The translations under genes were made by a program, and so were the position numbers. This document shows, in pieces, positions 54,692-63,530 of a stretch of DNA of 64,000 bases. The DNA comes from an uncultured Actinomycetes bacterium (GTDB lineage: Bacteria > Actinomycetota > Actinomycetes > Nanopelagicales > Nanopelagicaceae). Every line of letters begins with the position of its first letter. Positions within the stretch are counted from its first letter, which is position 1. The notes under the pieces are model-generated. The model was not told where the DNA came from and did no database searches. It saw only the letters and a list, made by a program, of their open reading frames with translations. The stretch covers positions 1-64,000 of the forward strand of contig CAIJOY010000031.1 in NCBI GenBank assembly GCA_903822425.1, given 5' to 3'.

Positions 54692-55563
54692 GATTTCACC
54701 TTTATTAAATCTGTTAGGAATTTGATGTTAGATTTTTCATCAAGAATCACATTAAATGCACTTGCTGGTCCACTCATTATGGTTGACGGACCAGGTCCAT
54801 GTCCAAAGAGTGATGCGCTGCCGGTTGAAATAACTCCAATAGAGATCCAATCTTTGCGATAGCCACGACCAAAACTATGATCCTGATCAATCATCGCTAC
54901 GACATCTCCGATTCTGAGATCTTCTAAACCTAACGAAAAGCTCGGATCAAGATCCGGATAAGTGCCCATTAGATCGGTATTTGCATACTCGGAAACCATT
55001 CCAGAACCAGCGCCGATCGCTTCTGGTGGAACAATTCGAGCGACATGAATATCTAAGACGCCAGAACTATTGGTGCCACCACCCAAGCCATGCAAGAGCT
55101 CGGGCGAAAGATTTTTTACGTGAATATCTTTGTGATCGAGCAACTTCAAACCTTGTCCTACAGCTCGGATACTTACGCGATCACCGGTAGTAACTTCTGC
55201 CATATCTTCTTCTAACATATCAACAAGCACATAGGCGTGCTGCCCGATTACAAAACCCTGCTTGCCTTCTGCTGGGCCGGACATAACAGTGACAATATTT
55301 CCAATACATGTCAGAAATTGGAGAGCATAGTTAACTGACTCTTTCGCGCTTCGAACTGATAGGCCCGGTTCAACGTGATCCCCCAGGAGTCGCGTTGCAA
55401 TATCTCCGCAATGCACTCCTAGGGTTACCCCGCCCATTCCCGGAAGGAAGAACGCTTGGCCATTTGCATCCACGCGAAAACCGTTACGGTCCGCCAAGGC
55501 TGGCCACACTTCCCCAACAACTATCTGTGAGACGAGCCTTGAAGCATTAGTCGTAACTTTCAT
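54688..55563 (-). CDS. DUF4438 family protein, copy A
   Basis: A 291-aa DUF4438 protein. Conserved landmarks are GVTLGVHCGDIATRLLGDHVEPGLSV, TCIGN (with the Cys shared by copy B), VGQGL, GRGYRKDWISIGVI and SLFGHGPGPSTIMSGP. Beta-rich and soluble by appearance. Translated together with copy B (ATGA), so the two may form a heteromer. It follows the Gfo/Idh gene by about 30 bp. An enzymatic role is likely from the operon but the reaction is unknown. Confidence 0.8.
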   Translation of the reverse strand: MKVTTNASRLVSQIVVGEVWPALADRNGFRVDANGQAFFLPGMGGVTLGVHCGDIATRLLGDHVEPGLSVRSAKESVNYALQFLTCIGNIVTVMSGPAEGKQGFVIGQHAYVLVDMLEEDMAEVTTGDRVSIRAVGQGLKLLDHKDIHVKNLSPELLHGLGGGTNSSGVLDIHVARIVPPEAIGAGSGMVSEYANTDLMGTYPDLDPSFSLGLEDLRIGDVVAMIDQDHSFGRGYRKDWISIGVISTGSASLFGHGPGPSTIMSGPASAFNVILDEKSNIKFLTDLIKVKS

Positions 55564-55592
55564 CGTAATCTCTCCAACTTTCTTTTTTTAAG

Positions 55593-56723
55593 TTACGCGC
55601 CTTTTACTTCACTGAAATTAATCCACTTACGTTCACGATATGAACGCTCAAAGGCATTGATGGTTCGTTGCACCAAGGCACCTTGCGAGAAGTCGCCTTG
55701 TGCCTGTGGCGCAGCACCAAGAATTTCGTCGGTGAAATTCTTGATCAAATTGGAATAGAAGAGAAATGGCCAAGGTTCGAGGCTGTTTCCGCCTTCTGGG
55801 AAATACTTTTGAGGTATTTCCTGTTCAACAAACTCCACGGAATCTTTGGTCGCTATTTTGATGGTCTGGCAGATGCCAAACTCTTCTACGAGTCTGACAA
55901 TGATCGCACCTTTAGAGCCATAAATCCGTGCTTCTACTCCAGGATAATTTCCTACAGTCACATATGACGACTGAATAGAGGCGATGGTAGGACTTTCAAA
56001 CTCGCAGAGCCACATATCGCCATCATCTATATTCATACGTTCCATCGTGCCGGTCGCCCGAATCATCCGGGTAGGTACAAAGTTCCTCATTGTCCCAACA
56101 ACTTGTGTCATTGGACTATCAACCCACCAATGCATAATGTCGATGATTGGTGCGCCATATCCTTCGATTGATGAGACAGCAATTACACCTTCGCCCAATT
56201 CGGTTTGTTCGGCTTGGCGAAGTGGAGTGGCTGGGTCAATCCACTGGCTGTTCTGTTCATAACCGTTGAAAACGTATGGTTCACCGATGAAGCCTGAGTC
56301 AATCAGGTCTTTAGCCATCTGAACCGCTGGGGCGTAACGGAAGGTGAATCCCAACTTGGTCTTAACACCTTTACTCTTCGCAAGATCAGCCAAACGTTGA
56401 GTTTCTCTGGCATCACGGTTTACCGGCTTCTCACACAAGACATGCTTGCCAGCGTTGATTGCATCCATGGAAACTTGGAAGTGCGCATCGTTGCCAGTTG
56501 CAACGTCAATCACATCAATTGTTGGATCCTTTAATATTTCCTCATAACTGTCGGTGATCAAAGGAATATTAAATTTCGCTCCAACCTCTTGCGCCATAGC
56601 TAAATTCAAGTCAACCAGAGCTACAACTTCAGCTCGAGAGTCCCGCTGCCATCCTGGAATGTGTGCCCGTTCGGCCCATGCTCCTGCGCCAATTACAGCA
56701 ACTCGTAGCTTTTTCTTTTCCAT
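55593..56723 (-). CDS. Gfo/Idh/MocA-family oxidoreductase
   Basis: A 376-aa NAD(P)-dependent dehydrogenase: Rossmann start RVAVIGAGAWAERAHIPGW, then VIDVATGNDAHFQVSMDAINAGKHVLCEKPVN, which holds the family's EKP motif with its Lys. Most members oxidise sugars, inositols or amino-sugar derivatives; some reduce imines. It lies 12 bp after the DppB-like gene. Substrate unknown. Confidence 0.9.
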   Translation of the reverse strand: MEKKKLRVAVIGAGAWAERAHIPGWQRDSRAEVVALVDLNLAMAQEVGAKFNIPLITDSYEEILKDPTIDVIDVATGNDAHFQVSMDAINAGKHVLCEKPVNRDARETQRLADLAKSKGVKTKLGFTFRYAPAVQMAKDLIDSGFIGEPYVFNGYEQNSQWIDPATPLRQAEQTELGEGVIAVSSIEGYGAPIIDIMHWWVDSPMTQVVGTMRNFVPTRMIRATGTMERMNIDDGDMWLCEFESPTIASIQSSYVTVGNYPGVEARIYGSKGAIIVRLVEEFGICQTIKIATKDSVEFVEQEIPQKYFPEGGNSLEPWPFLFYSNLIKNFTDEILGAAPQAQGDFSQGALVQRTINAFERSYRERKWINFSEVKGA

Positions 56724-56735
56724 TTTTTTCTCCTT

Positions 56736-57674
56736 TTAGTTGTTTCTCTGAAGTCTGACTCGTGGGTCGATGAAGGTATATAAAACATCGACAATAAAAT
56801 TCATGATGACCATGAAGACTGATGCGACAAGTACAGTCCCGGTAATCATCGGCACATCTAGGGTAGAAATCGATCGGAAAGCGAGCTGACCAATTCCTGG
56901 GATTCCAAAGATTGATTCGACAATCAAAACTCCGCCAAGGAAGTAGCCGAGATCCATTCCAATCATCGTCACAATTGGCATCAGTGCATGACGAATAACA
57001 TGTCGTCTTAGAATCAGACCGGAAGGCATTCCCTTAAGTTGAGCAAACTCAATGAATGGTGATTGCAAAACATTTATGACGGTAGTTCGAACGATTCTGG
57101 AGTAAAACGCTGCCCCGCCAACGCCAAGAGTGAAACTTGGCAAAATGAGATACCAAATCAGTGGATGACCAACGCCATTTAATGGGAAGACTGAAAGTTT
57201 GAATGCTAGAAAGTAGAGAAGAATAAGTCCGAGCCAGAATGGTGGAGTTGAGAGTCCAAAGAGCGCAGAAAAGGTAGAAACGCGATCAAAGAAACTTTTT
57301 GGGCGATAGGCCGAAATAATTCCAAAGGGAACCCCCAGCAGAATTTCCCAAAGTACACCAGCAACAGCGAGAATTGCGGTGAATGGAAGAGCGCGCCAAA
57401 TTTCACTTCCAACAGTTTGATTCTGCAACGCAAATGAAACGCCTAAATCGCCTCGAAGTAACCGGCCCAGGAAGTGCATGTATTGAGTCAAAAGTGATTG
57501 ATCAAGCCCCAATTGATGACGAATATTTGCCACGGCTTCTGGGCTCGCATTAGTACCGGCAACCATGCGTGCAGGATCTCCAGGCACAATGAATGCAAGT
57601 ATGAATGCCAAAGTCATGACACCCCATACGACTGCAAGCATCTGTGCAGTACGTCGGACTATCCAACGACTCAT
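56736..57674 (-). CDS. Oligopeptide-type ABC permease (DppB-like), second system
   Basis: A 312-aa permease with six helices, N-terminal RWIVRRTAQMLAVVWGVMTLAFILAFIVPGDPARM and coupling region FIEFAQLKGMPSGLILRRHVIRHAL. It overlaps the DppC-like stop by 4 bp. It belongs to a complete Opp/Dpp set (SBP, two ATPases, two permeases), separate from the system at 33-37 kb. Confidence 0.93.
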   Translation of the reverse strand: MSRWIVRRTAQMLAVVWGVMTLAFILAFIVPGDPARMVAGTNASPEAVANIRHQLGLDQSLLTQYMHFLGRLLRGDLGVSFALQNQTVGSEIWRALPFTAILAVAGVLWEILLGVPFGIISAYRPKSFFDRVSTFSALFGLSTPPFWLGLILLYFLAFKLSVFPLNGVGHPLIWYLILPSFTLGVGGAAFYSRIVRTTVINVLQSPFIEFAQLKGMPSGLILRRHVIRHALMPIVTMIGMDLGYFLGGVLIVESIFGIPGIGQLAFRSISTLDVPMITGTVLVASVFMVIMNFIVDVLYTFIDPRVRLQRNN

Positions 57675-58576
57675 CGCTTTACCCCCATGGAAGACGTATC
57701 AAATAAATCAGTAAGCCAATCTCCCATTAAGTTGAATGCCAAGACGGCGATAATCATTGTTACTCCTGGCGCAACAAGCAGCCATGGTGCAGATTGAAAA
57801 TACTTTTGACCTTCCGAAATCATTTCGCCCCAAGAAGGTTGTGGCAATGGAACGCCGATTCCAAGGAAAGATAAGGAAGCTTCAATCAAAATCGATGTCG
57901 CTACGCCAAGTGTTGAGTAAACAATGATCGTTGGAATTAGGTGAGGAATTATGTGGCGCCGAATGATCTGAGGCGTTGTGAGTCCAAGACTGCGCGCGGC
58001 GATAACAAATTCTCGTTCTTTCAACGAGAGAACTTGGCTTCGGATAATTCGCGCAAGATAGGTCCAATATGCGAAGGCAATAACTAGGACCACATTCTTT
58101 GTGCTTGGTCCCGTAACTGCAATCAGGGCTATGCAGAAAAGTAGAATTGGGAATGAAAGCACAATATCGGTTAAGCGCATGAGTATTGATTCAACCCAAC
58201 CACCCAGATAGCCAGAGATCGCACCGATGGTTACCCCGATAAAGGATGCCAGTGCAGTTGCGACAACTCCGACTGTGAGCGAAACTCGAGCGCCAAAGAT
58301 CAATCGCGAAAGCACATCCCTACCATTTTGGTCGGCGCCAAGTAAGAAATGTTTTCCTGGCCCTTGCGGCGCACCAATTTCTGAAAGTCCATCAGGATAT
58401 TGATACAAGGGTTTCTTAGGGGCAAACCAAGGAGCGAAGATGGCGATAAAAATCAAGAGAAGCACGATCACAACAGAAGCGAAGGCAATTTTATCTGCCT
58501 TTAGCGAACTCCAAGCCCTTGATCGTAGCGAAACGGAATCCAGTGATGATTCTACTTCTTCAAATTGATCATGCAT
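57671..58576 (-). CDS. Oligopeptide-type ABC permease (DppC-like), second system
   Basis: A 301-aa permease with the FLLGADQNGRDVLSRLIFGARVSL signature and the loop FVIAARSLGLTTPQIIRRHIIPH. I chose ATG 58576 (MHDQFEEVE), which overlaps the ATPase stop by 8 bp, over the track's upstream start inside that gene. Confidence 0.92.
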   Translation of the reverse strand: MHDQFEEVESSLDSVSLRSRAWSSLKADKIAFASVVIVLLLIFIAIFAPWFAPKKPLYQYPDGLSEIGAPQGPGKHFLLGADQNGRDVLSRLIFGARVSLTVGVVATALASFIGVTIGAISGYLGGWVESILMRLTDIVLSFPILLFCIALIAVTGPSTKNVVLVIAFAYWTYLARIIRSQVLSLKEREFVIAARSLGLTTPQIIRRHIIPHLIPTIIVYSTLGVATSILIEASLSFLGIGVPLPQPSWGEMISEGQKYFQSAPWLLVAPGVTMIIAVLAFNLMGDWLTDLFDTSSMGVKR

Positions 58577-59579
58577 GATTCTCACCGCCCTTATGAAATC
58601 CAGAGTCTTCATATGGCTTAATTAAGTGACATGCGGCTTGTGAGCCCGACAAAGTTGTAACAAGTTTTGGTGCTTCACTCGAACAGGTTGCTAATGACTC
58701 TTTGCAGCGTGGATTAAATGCACAACCTGAGGGCAGGTTCGCTAGGTCGGGCGGCTCGCCGACGCTCTTAAACTTTTCACCTTTTTGACCTGAAATATTT
58801 GGGACGGCGCTTACCAGCGCACGGGTGTATGGATGCTGTGGATTTGTTAGAACTTCATCACTGTTTCCATACTCGACGATCTTGCCGGCATACATGATTG
58901 CGACATTCTTAGATATGTATCGCAGGGTCGATAAGTCATGCGAGATGAATATATAACTTATGCCAGTTTGCACTTGAATATCCTGCAGCAGATTCAGAAT
59001 TTGCGCTCTAACCGAAACATCGAGAGCTGCCACGGCCTCATCACAAATAATAAGATCTGGCTTTGTTGCTAGCGCCCGCGCTATCGCTACCCGTTGACGT
59101 TGTCCGCCCGACAACTCCTTCGGAAATCTAGTTGCCAACGAGGCGGGAAGCTTTACCGTTTCGAGTAGGGCGCGAACTTCATCTTTTATTTCTGACTTTG
59201 GTAGGTTGCGAATCTGCAAGCCTTCGGCGATTGACTCGGCAATAGTGAAGCGTGGATCTAGAGAATCGTAGGGATCCTGAAAAACCATTTGCAGCTTCTT
59301 TCGGATTGGCCGCAGAGCTGAATTACTGAAATTTGAAATTGTGTTACCGCGTACCGAGATACTTCCAGAGTTAGGTTTATTTATACCAATAAGTGCTCGG
59401 GCTAGCGTGCTCTTTCCAGAACCAGATTCACCAGCTATACCTAAGGTTTCCCCTTCAAAGATTTCAAAAGTTACGCCATCAACTGCCTTAACGGGTTGAG
59501 ATGCGAATAAGCCGCCTTTGCCTTTGAAGTGAACCGTTAAGTCAGCCACGGAAAGTAGTGAGTTAGATTGAGCGCTCAT
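58569..59579 (-). CDS. Oligopeptide-type ABC ATPase (OppF-like), second system
   Basis: A 336-aa ATPase: Walker [17 protein letters not shown], signature [15 protein letters not shown], Walker B LIICDEAVAALDVS. The C-terminal GCAFNPRCKESLATC supplies the Cys cluster typical of Opp ATPases, which may hold an iron-sulfur cluster. ATG 59579 overlaps the preceding ATPase stop (ATGA). Confidence 0.92.
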   Translation of the reverse strand: MSAQSNSLLSVADLTVHFKGKGGLFASQPVKAVDGVTFEIFEGETLGIAGESGSGKSTLARALIGINKPNSGSISVRGNTISNFSNSALRPIRKKLQMVFQDPYDSLDPRFTIAESIAEGLQIRNLPKSEIKDEVRALLETVKLPASLATRFPKELSGGQRQRVAIARALATKPDLIICDEAVAALDVSVRAQILNLLQDIQVQTGISYIFISHDLSTLRYISKNVAIMYAGKIVEYGNSDEVLTNPQHPYTRALVSAVPNISGQKGEKFKSVGEPPDLANLPSGCAFNPRCKESLATCSSEAPKLVTTLSGSQAACHLIKPYEDSGFHKGGENHA

Positions 59580-60580
59580 GAAGAAACTCGCGGTATCGGA
59601 TTGTGACAAGCATAATTCTGGGAACTATCGTGATTGGAGCTCAAGGTTGGCGATTGCGTTATACAAAGTTCAGTTGTCCGATTACATCTTGGCGCAAAAG
59701 AACATCCAGAAAATATCCGTCCCGCAATCGGCGGACTTCCGGGAATAGTTTGCAGCCGTTCGCGTCCAGTGTCATAAAGATCAGGAACAGATGCAATAAG
59801 AGCCTGGGTATAAGGATGCTTGGGATGATTCACAATATCGTCTACTAATCCAGATTCAACGATGCGGCCGTTATACATAACAATTATTCGACTGCAAAAA
59901 TTTGCAACAACAGCAAGATCATGACTAATCAACAAAACCGCCATCTTGTCTTCGCGCGAGATGGATTCCATCAAATCTAATACTTGCGATTGAATTGTGA
60001 CATCGAGGGATGTCGTTGGTTCATCAGCAATCAACAATTTAGGTTTACAACTTATTGCAATCGCTATTGCAACACGTTGACGCATTCCGCCGGAAAGGGA
60101 GTTTGGATATTGCTTCATGGTGCGTTCAGGATTTGGCAAGCCAACGGATTTTAGTAACGAAATACTCTCGCGCTCGGCATCATTCTTACTTAAACCTTTA
60201 TGGTAAGTAAGCATCTCCATTATTTGTAAGCCAATTTTTACCAATGGATTTAGACTTGTCAGTGGATCCTGCGAAACAATCGCAATCTCAGAGCCACGCC
60301 AATTTTTCTTTCCAGTAAAAGTCTCGGTGTTTCGACCTTGAATTGCTATTGACCCAGATGTCATAACACCCGGTTTCGGAATCAATTTCATAATTGCTCG
60401 AGCAGTAAGTGATTTTCCAGAACCAGATTCACCGACCAGCCCGACCCGTTCAGCCGGAGCAATGGAGAAAGAGATGGAATGGACAACTTCGTCCATCCCA
60501 CCTCTCGTTGGGAAACCTACTGACACTGAAGCAACATCCACAACAGGATCACTGCTGTTTACGTCCACTTCGAGGTTCAC
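59576..60580 (-). CDS. Oligopeptide-type ABC ATPase (OppD-like), second system
   Basis: A 334-aa ATPase: Walker A GLVGESGSGKSLTARA, signature LSGGMRQRVAIAIAI, Walker B LLIADEPTTSLDVT and the Cys-rich GCSFAPRCNRTTELC near the end. It begins 53 bp after the binding-protein gene, with no strong hairpin between them, unlike the first Dpp system. Confidence 0.92.
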   Translation of the reverse strand: MNLEVDVNSSDPVVDVASVSVGFPTRGGMDEVVHSISFSIAPAERVGLVGESGSGKSLTARAIMKLIPKPGVMTSGSIAIQGRNTETFTGKKNWRGSEIAIVSQDPLTSLNPLVKIGLQIMEMLTYHKGLSKNDAERESISLLKSVGLPNPERTMKQYPNSLSGGMRQRVAIAIAISCKPKLLIADEPTTSLDVTIQSQVLDLMESISREDKMAVLLISHDLAVVANFCSRIIVMYNGRIVESGLVDDIVNHPKHPYTQALIASVPDLYDTGRERLQTIPGSPPIAGRIFSGCSFAPRCNRTTELCITQSPTLSSNHDSSQNYACHNPIPRVSS

Positions 60581-60633
60581 TTATCTCCTTTTATCCTTTG
60601 TTCTTCACTAATACAAGAAATACAAACCACTAA

Positions 60634-62238
60634 TTAACTCTTGAGAGAGTAATTACTGATCATGTATCCCCAGATTGGGTTCTCAACAAAGTTTCCTACA
60701 TTACTTCCATACACAGTTGTGTTCTTGCCGAAGTAAAGAGGTATTACAGGATTATCCGCTTGCATTAGCTTCGCAGCTGATTCGTAATAAGACTGAACCT
60801 TGGTTGGCTTTGCCAATCCTTGGTTCACCAAATCATCGAACTTTTTATTGCAGTAGAACGGATAGTTTTGACCACCCGGAATCGCAGATGCGCAACCGAG
60901 TAGTGCCTGGAAGAAGTCACTACCATCTGGATAATCAGCAATCCAGAAAGTAAGTGTCATTGGAGTCTTATTTGGAGTTGCTGCTACTGTGAAGAATGTG
61001 CTCATTTGCACTGCCTTCACATTAATCTTGATTCCGATAGCAGCAAGTTGTTGTTGAATTACAGCATCAAGGTTTGTCCAAGGCTGTGTATTCCAACTGT
61101 AGAGATCAGTACTGAATCCCTTTGGATAGCCAGCCTTAGCAAGTAGAGCCTTGGCGCGAGAAACGTTCAAAGGATTAACCATGCTCTTTGAGACATAACC
61201 TGTAACCCCTGGTGGAATGAAACCAGTTGCCGGATCTCCCTGACCATTTACCGCACGTAGCAATCCAGCGCGATCGATAGCGTAGGAAACTGCTTGACGT
61301 ACAAGTGGGTTATCGAATGGCTTCATTTTGACATTGAGTGTTAAGAAGTAAGTTGAAAGTCCAACGCGGTGGCTTATCTGACTCTTCAATTTAGGATCAT
61401 TGATAACTGAAAGGAAGCTTGAGTTAGGCAACTTGTCGCCCATCAAATCCAATTCACCCTTTTGTAGTTGTAGCAATTGAACTTCAGGTGTTACACCTAA
61501 AGCTTCATTTACGCCATCCAAAAGTGGGTGTCCTGGATTCCAATAGTTAGCGTTCTTGGTCAATACGATTGATTGGCCAGGAGTGAAGCTGACAAACTTA
61601 AATGGACCAGAGCCCAGTGGAGATTTAGCTTGATCGGCTCCAGTTCCTGAAGGAATGATTGAAGCGTGTGGCATTGCCATTACATAAACGAATGCTGAGT
61701 TAGGTGCCGTGAGTGTCAAGGTCAGTTGAGTTGGAGATTTCACAGTTATTCCAGAAACCGTTCCAACTGGATTCTTTGAATACTCTTGACAGCCTTTCAC
61801 TGCATTCCAGAAGCTAACGACCGGTGATTTCGTCGCCGGGTCGCAAATTCTCGAGAATGTGTAGGCAACATCGTCAGCAGTTACGGCTTTGCCGTCTGCA
61901 AATTTCATGCCAGCTCGAATATTTATTGTGTAAGTCAACTTATCCGCAGAAAGCGTTGGCAGAGTTGCGGCGGCCTGAGGGACCAAAGTTGTTCCACTTG
62001 GCGTGTAGTCATATAGACGGTTGAAAAGCATTTCCATGTTGTCCCAGCAAGTAGCGTCATAGCAAACCTGAGGGTCAAATGTTGTTGGATCTGATGAAAA
62101 TGCAATCTTTAAGATTCCACCAGAATTGGCTGCGTTAGCAGATCCATCCCCGATAGCGACTGGGACGATTACCAAGGCAGCGCCAAGTCCCATGACTAAG
62201 GATGATCTGAGTAACTTTGATCGTATCGAAATTTTCAT
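60634..62238 (-). CDS. Peptide-type ABC substrate-binding protein, second system (SBP3)
   Basis: A 534-aa family 5 binding protein. ATG 62238 follows AAAGGAG; the track's first 28 codons are leader containing the promoter. The signal peptide (LLRSSLVMGLGAALVIVPVAIGDGSANAA) lacks a lipobox Cys. Typical segments are AFSSDPTTFDPQVC and YTINIRAGMKFADGKAVTADDVAYTF. Less similar to SBP1/SBP2 than they are to each other. Starts the transporter part of the DUF4438 operon. Confidence 0.92.
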   Translation of the reverse strand: MKISIRSKLLRSSLVMGLGAALVIVPVAIGDGSANAANSGGILKIAFSSDPTTFDPQVCYDATCWDNMEMLFNRLYDYTPSGTTLVPQAAATLPTLSADKLTYTINIRAGMKFADGKAVTADDVAYTFSRICDPATKSPVVSFWNAVKGCQEYSKNPVGTVSGITVKSPTQLTLTLTAPNSAFVYVMAMPHASIIPSGTGADQAKSPLGSGPFKFVSFTPGQSIVLTKNANYWNPGHPLLDGVNEALGVTPEVQLLQLQKGELDLMGDKLPNSSFLSVINDPKLKSQISHRVGLSTYFLTLNVKMKPFDNPLVRQAVSYAIDRAGLLRAVNGQGDPATGFIPPGVTGYVSKSMVNPLNVSRAKALLAKAGYPKGFSTDLYSWNTQPWTNLDAVIQQQLAAIGIKINVKAVQMSTFFTVAATPNKTPMTLTFWIADYPDGSDFFQALLGCASAIPGGQNYPFYCNKKFDDLVNQGLAKPTKVQSYYESAAKLMQADNPVIPLYFGKNTTVYGSNVGNFVENPIWGYMISNYSLKS

Positions 62239-62281
62239 TTCTAGCTCCTTTGTATCTTGTCGACATTCAACAATTAGCGTG

Positions 62282-62310
62282 AATTTAGACCCGTATATGG
62301 GTGGAGTCAA
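62282..62310 (-). promoter_or_regulatory. Promoter of the DUF4438 operon with a palindrome in the spacer
   Basis: On the minus strand TTGACT (62305-62310) and TAAATT (62282-62287) are 17 bp apart. Between them lies the near-perfect palindrome ACCCATATACGGGT (plus-strand 62289-62302), placed where a repressor such as the operon's own GntR protein would block polymerase. Confidence 0.65.
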
Positions 62311-62353
62311 TAGATTCCGCAAACCCTTTTAGGCGTGGCGTGGTAGCGAAGTG

Positions 62354-63409
62354 TTAGTAGCCCCGCGAAGGCACGTAAAGATTCTTTGGTATTTTCTTAC
62401 TTTCGAGCAGGGCTAGGTTCTCAAGGAAGAGATCCACGAGCGCTTTATTCTCTGTTTCAACCGTTGAGGCTGAGTGTGGTGAAATTATGACGTTTGGCAA
62501 TTGCCACAACGGGTTGCCTTTTGGAAGCGGCTCCTCAGTAAATACATCAAGGCAGGCTCCTAGCAGCGTGCCATCGCCAAGGGCCTCAATCATGCACGCT
62601 TCATCAACCACCTGTCCCCTAGATATGTTGATCAAAATGGTTTCAGGTTTCATTACTGCAAAAGATTCCTTGCCGATTAACCCTTCAGTCTCAGTAGTCA
62701 GTGGACAGCAGACCACAATCAGATCAACGGATGGGAGAACTGAAATCAGTTGATCTGCCGTGATTAGTCGATTGATATGTGGATTTTCGGAGCCGGTTCT
62801 AGTCCTTCCTAAACCGACAACATCCATTCCAAGATCGGAAAAGGTCTGGGCCATTTTACGCCCGATGCCACCAAGGCCAACGATCAAGATTCGCTTCCCG
62901 GCTAATTGTCTAGTTGTGTAACGCTGCCAATGCTCATCCTTTTTCCAACGATCGAGAAGTGGAACAGATTTAATAAAGTGGAGCGCTCCCATCAGAGCGA
63001 ATTCGGTCAAGGGAATCGCATGAATTCCACCGGCTGTCGTAACTGTTATGTCTTCTAAATCCAAACCAGAACGTTTCATGAAGCTACCGATTCCAGCACT
63101 CGTAGCTTGAATCCACTTAACGTTCGGATTGCGTTTGATCATCTCTGATGGTTTGTACCAATCAAAGTCAAAATATGCATCCACGTTCGAAGTGGCCGCG
63201 AGCCACTTATTCAATTCCTTATCAGTGAGTTCGCGCGCTGGCGCACTGTGATCACACTTGTACCGAGGAGGCGGAAGAATCTCTGGCTCGTAAACAATGC
63301 TCAAATTTGGGAGGGCTTGGCTTATTACATTAACTAACTCGGGTTCTAAATAAGTCCCAATAGCGATTGAGTTTATCTTCAACTTTGCCCTCTCTGAATT
63401 GAACTCCAT
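62354..63409 (-). CDS. D-isomer-specific 2-hydroxyacid dehydrogenase
   Basis: A 351-aa NAD-dependent dehydrogenase. LIVGLGGIGRKMA is the Rossmann motif; the catalytic triad is Arg in NISRGQVVDE, Glu in FTEEPLPKG and His in IISPHSAST. Members interconvert 2-keto and D-2-hydroxy acids. I favour ATG 63409 (MEFNSERAK) behind GCAGGAG over the track's TTG 63478. It lies upstream of SBP3 in the same direction, so it may act on a keto acid made by the operon's aminotransferase. Confidence 0.88.
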   Translation of the reverse strand: MEFNSERAKLKINSIAIGTYLEPELVNVISQALPNLSIVYEPEILPPPRYKCDHSAPARELTDKELNKWLAATSNVDAYFDFDWYKPSEMIKRNPNVKWIQATSAGIGSFMKRSGLDLEDITVTTAGGIHAIPLTEFALMGALHFIKSVPLLDRWKKDEHWQRYTTRQLAGKRILIVGLGGIGRKMAQTFSDLGMDVVGLGRTRTGSENPHINRLITADQLISVLPSVDLIVVCCPLTTETEGLIGKESFAVMKPETILINISRGQVVDEACMIEALGDGTLLGACLDVFTEEPLPKGNPLWQLPNVIISPHSASTVETENKALVDLFLENLALLESKKIPKNLYVPSRGY

Positions 63410-63530
63410 AACTCCTGCGAGCCATTGCTTGCAGGACTCTACCCGCAAGCTTACGGACAAGTAAACATTATTGATCAATCAGATTAGTTAACTCCTTTAC
63501 TAACATCCCCCAACCCCTTAAAATCGAATC

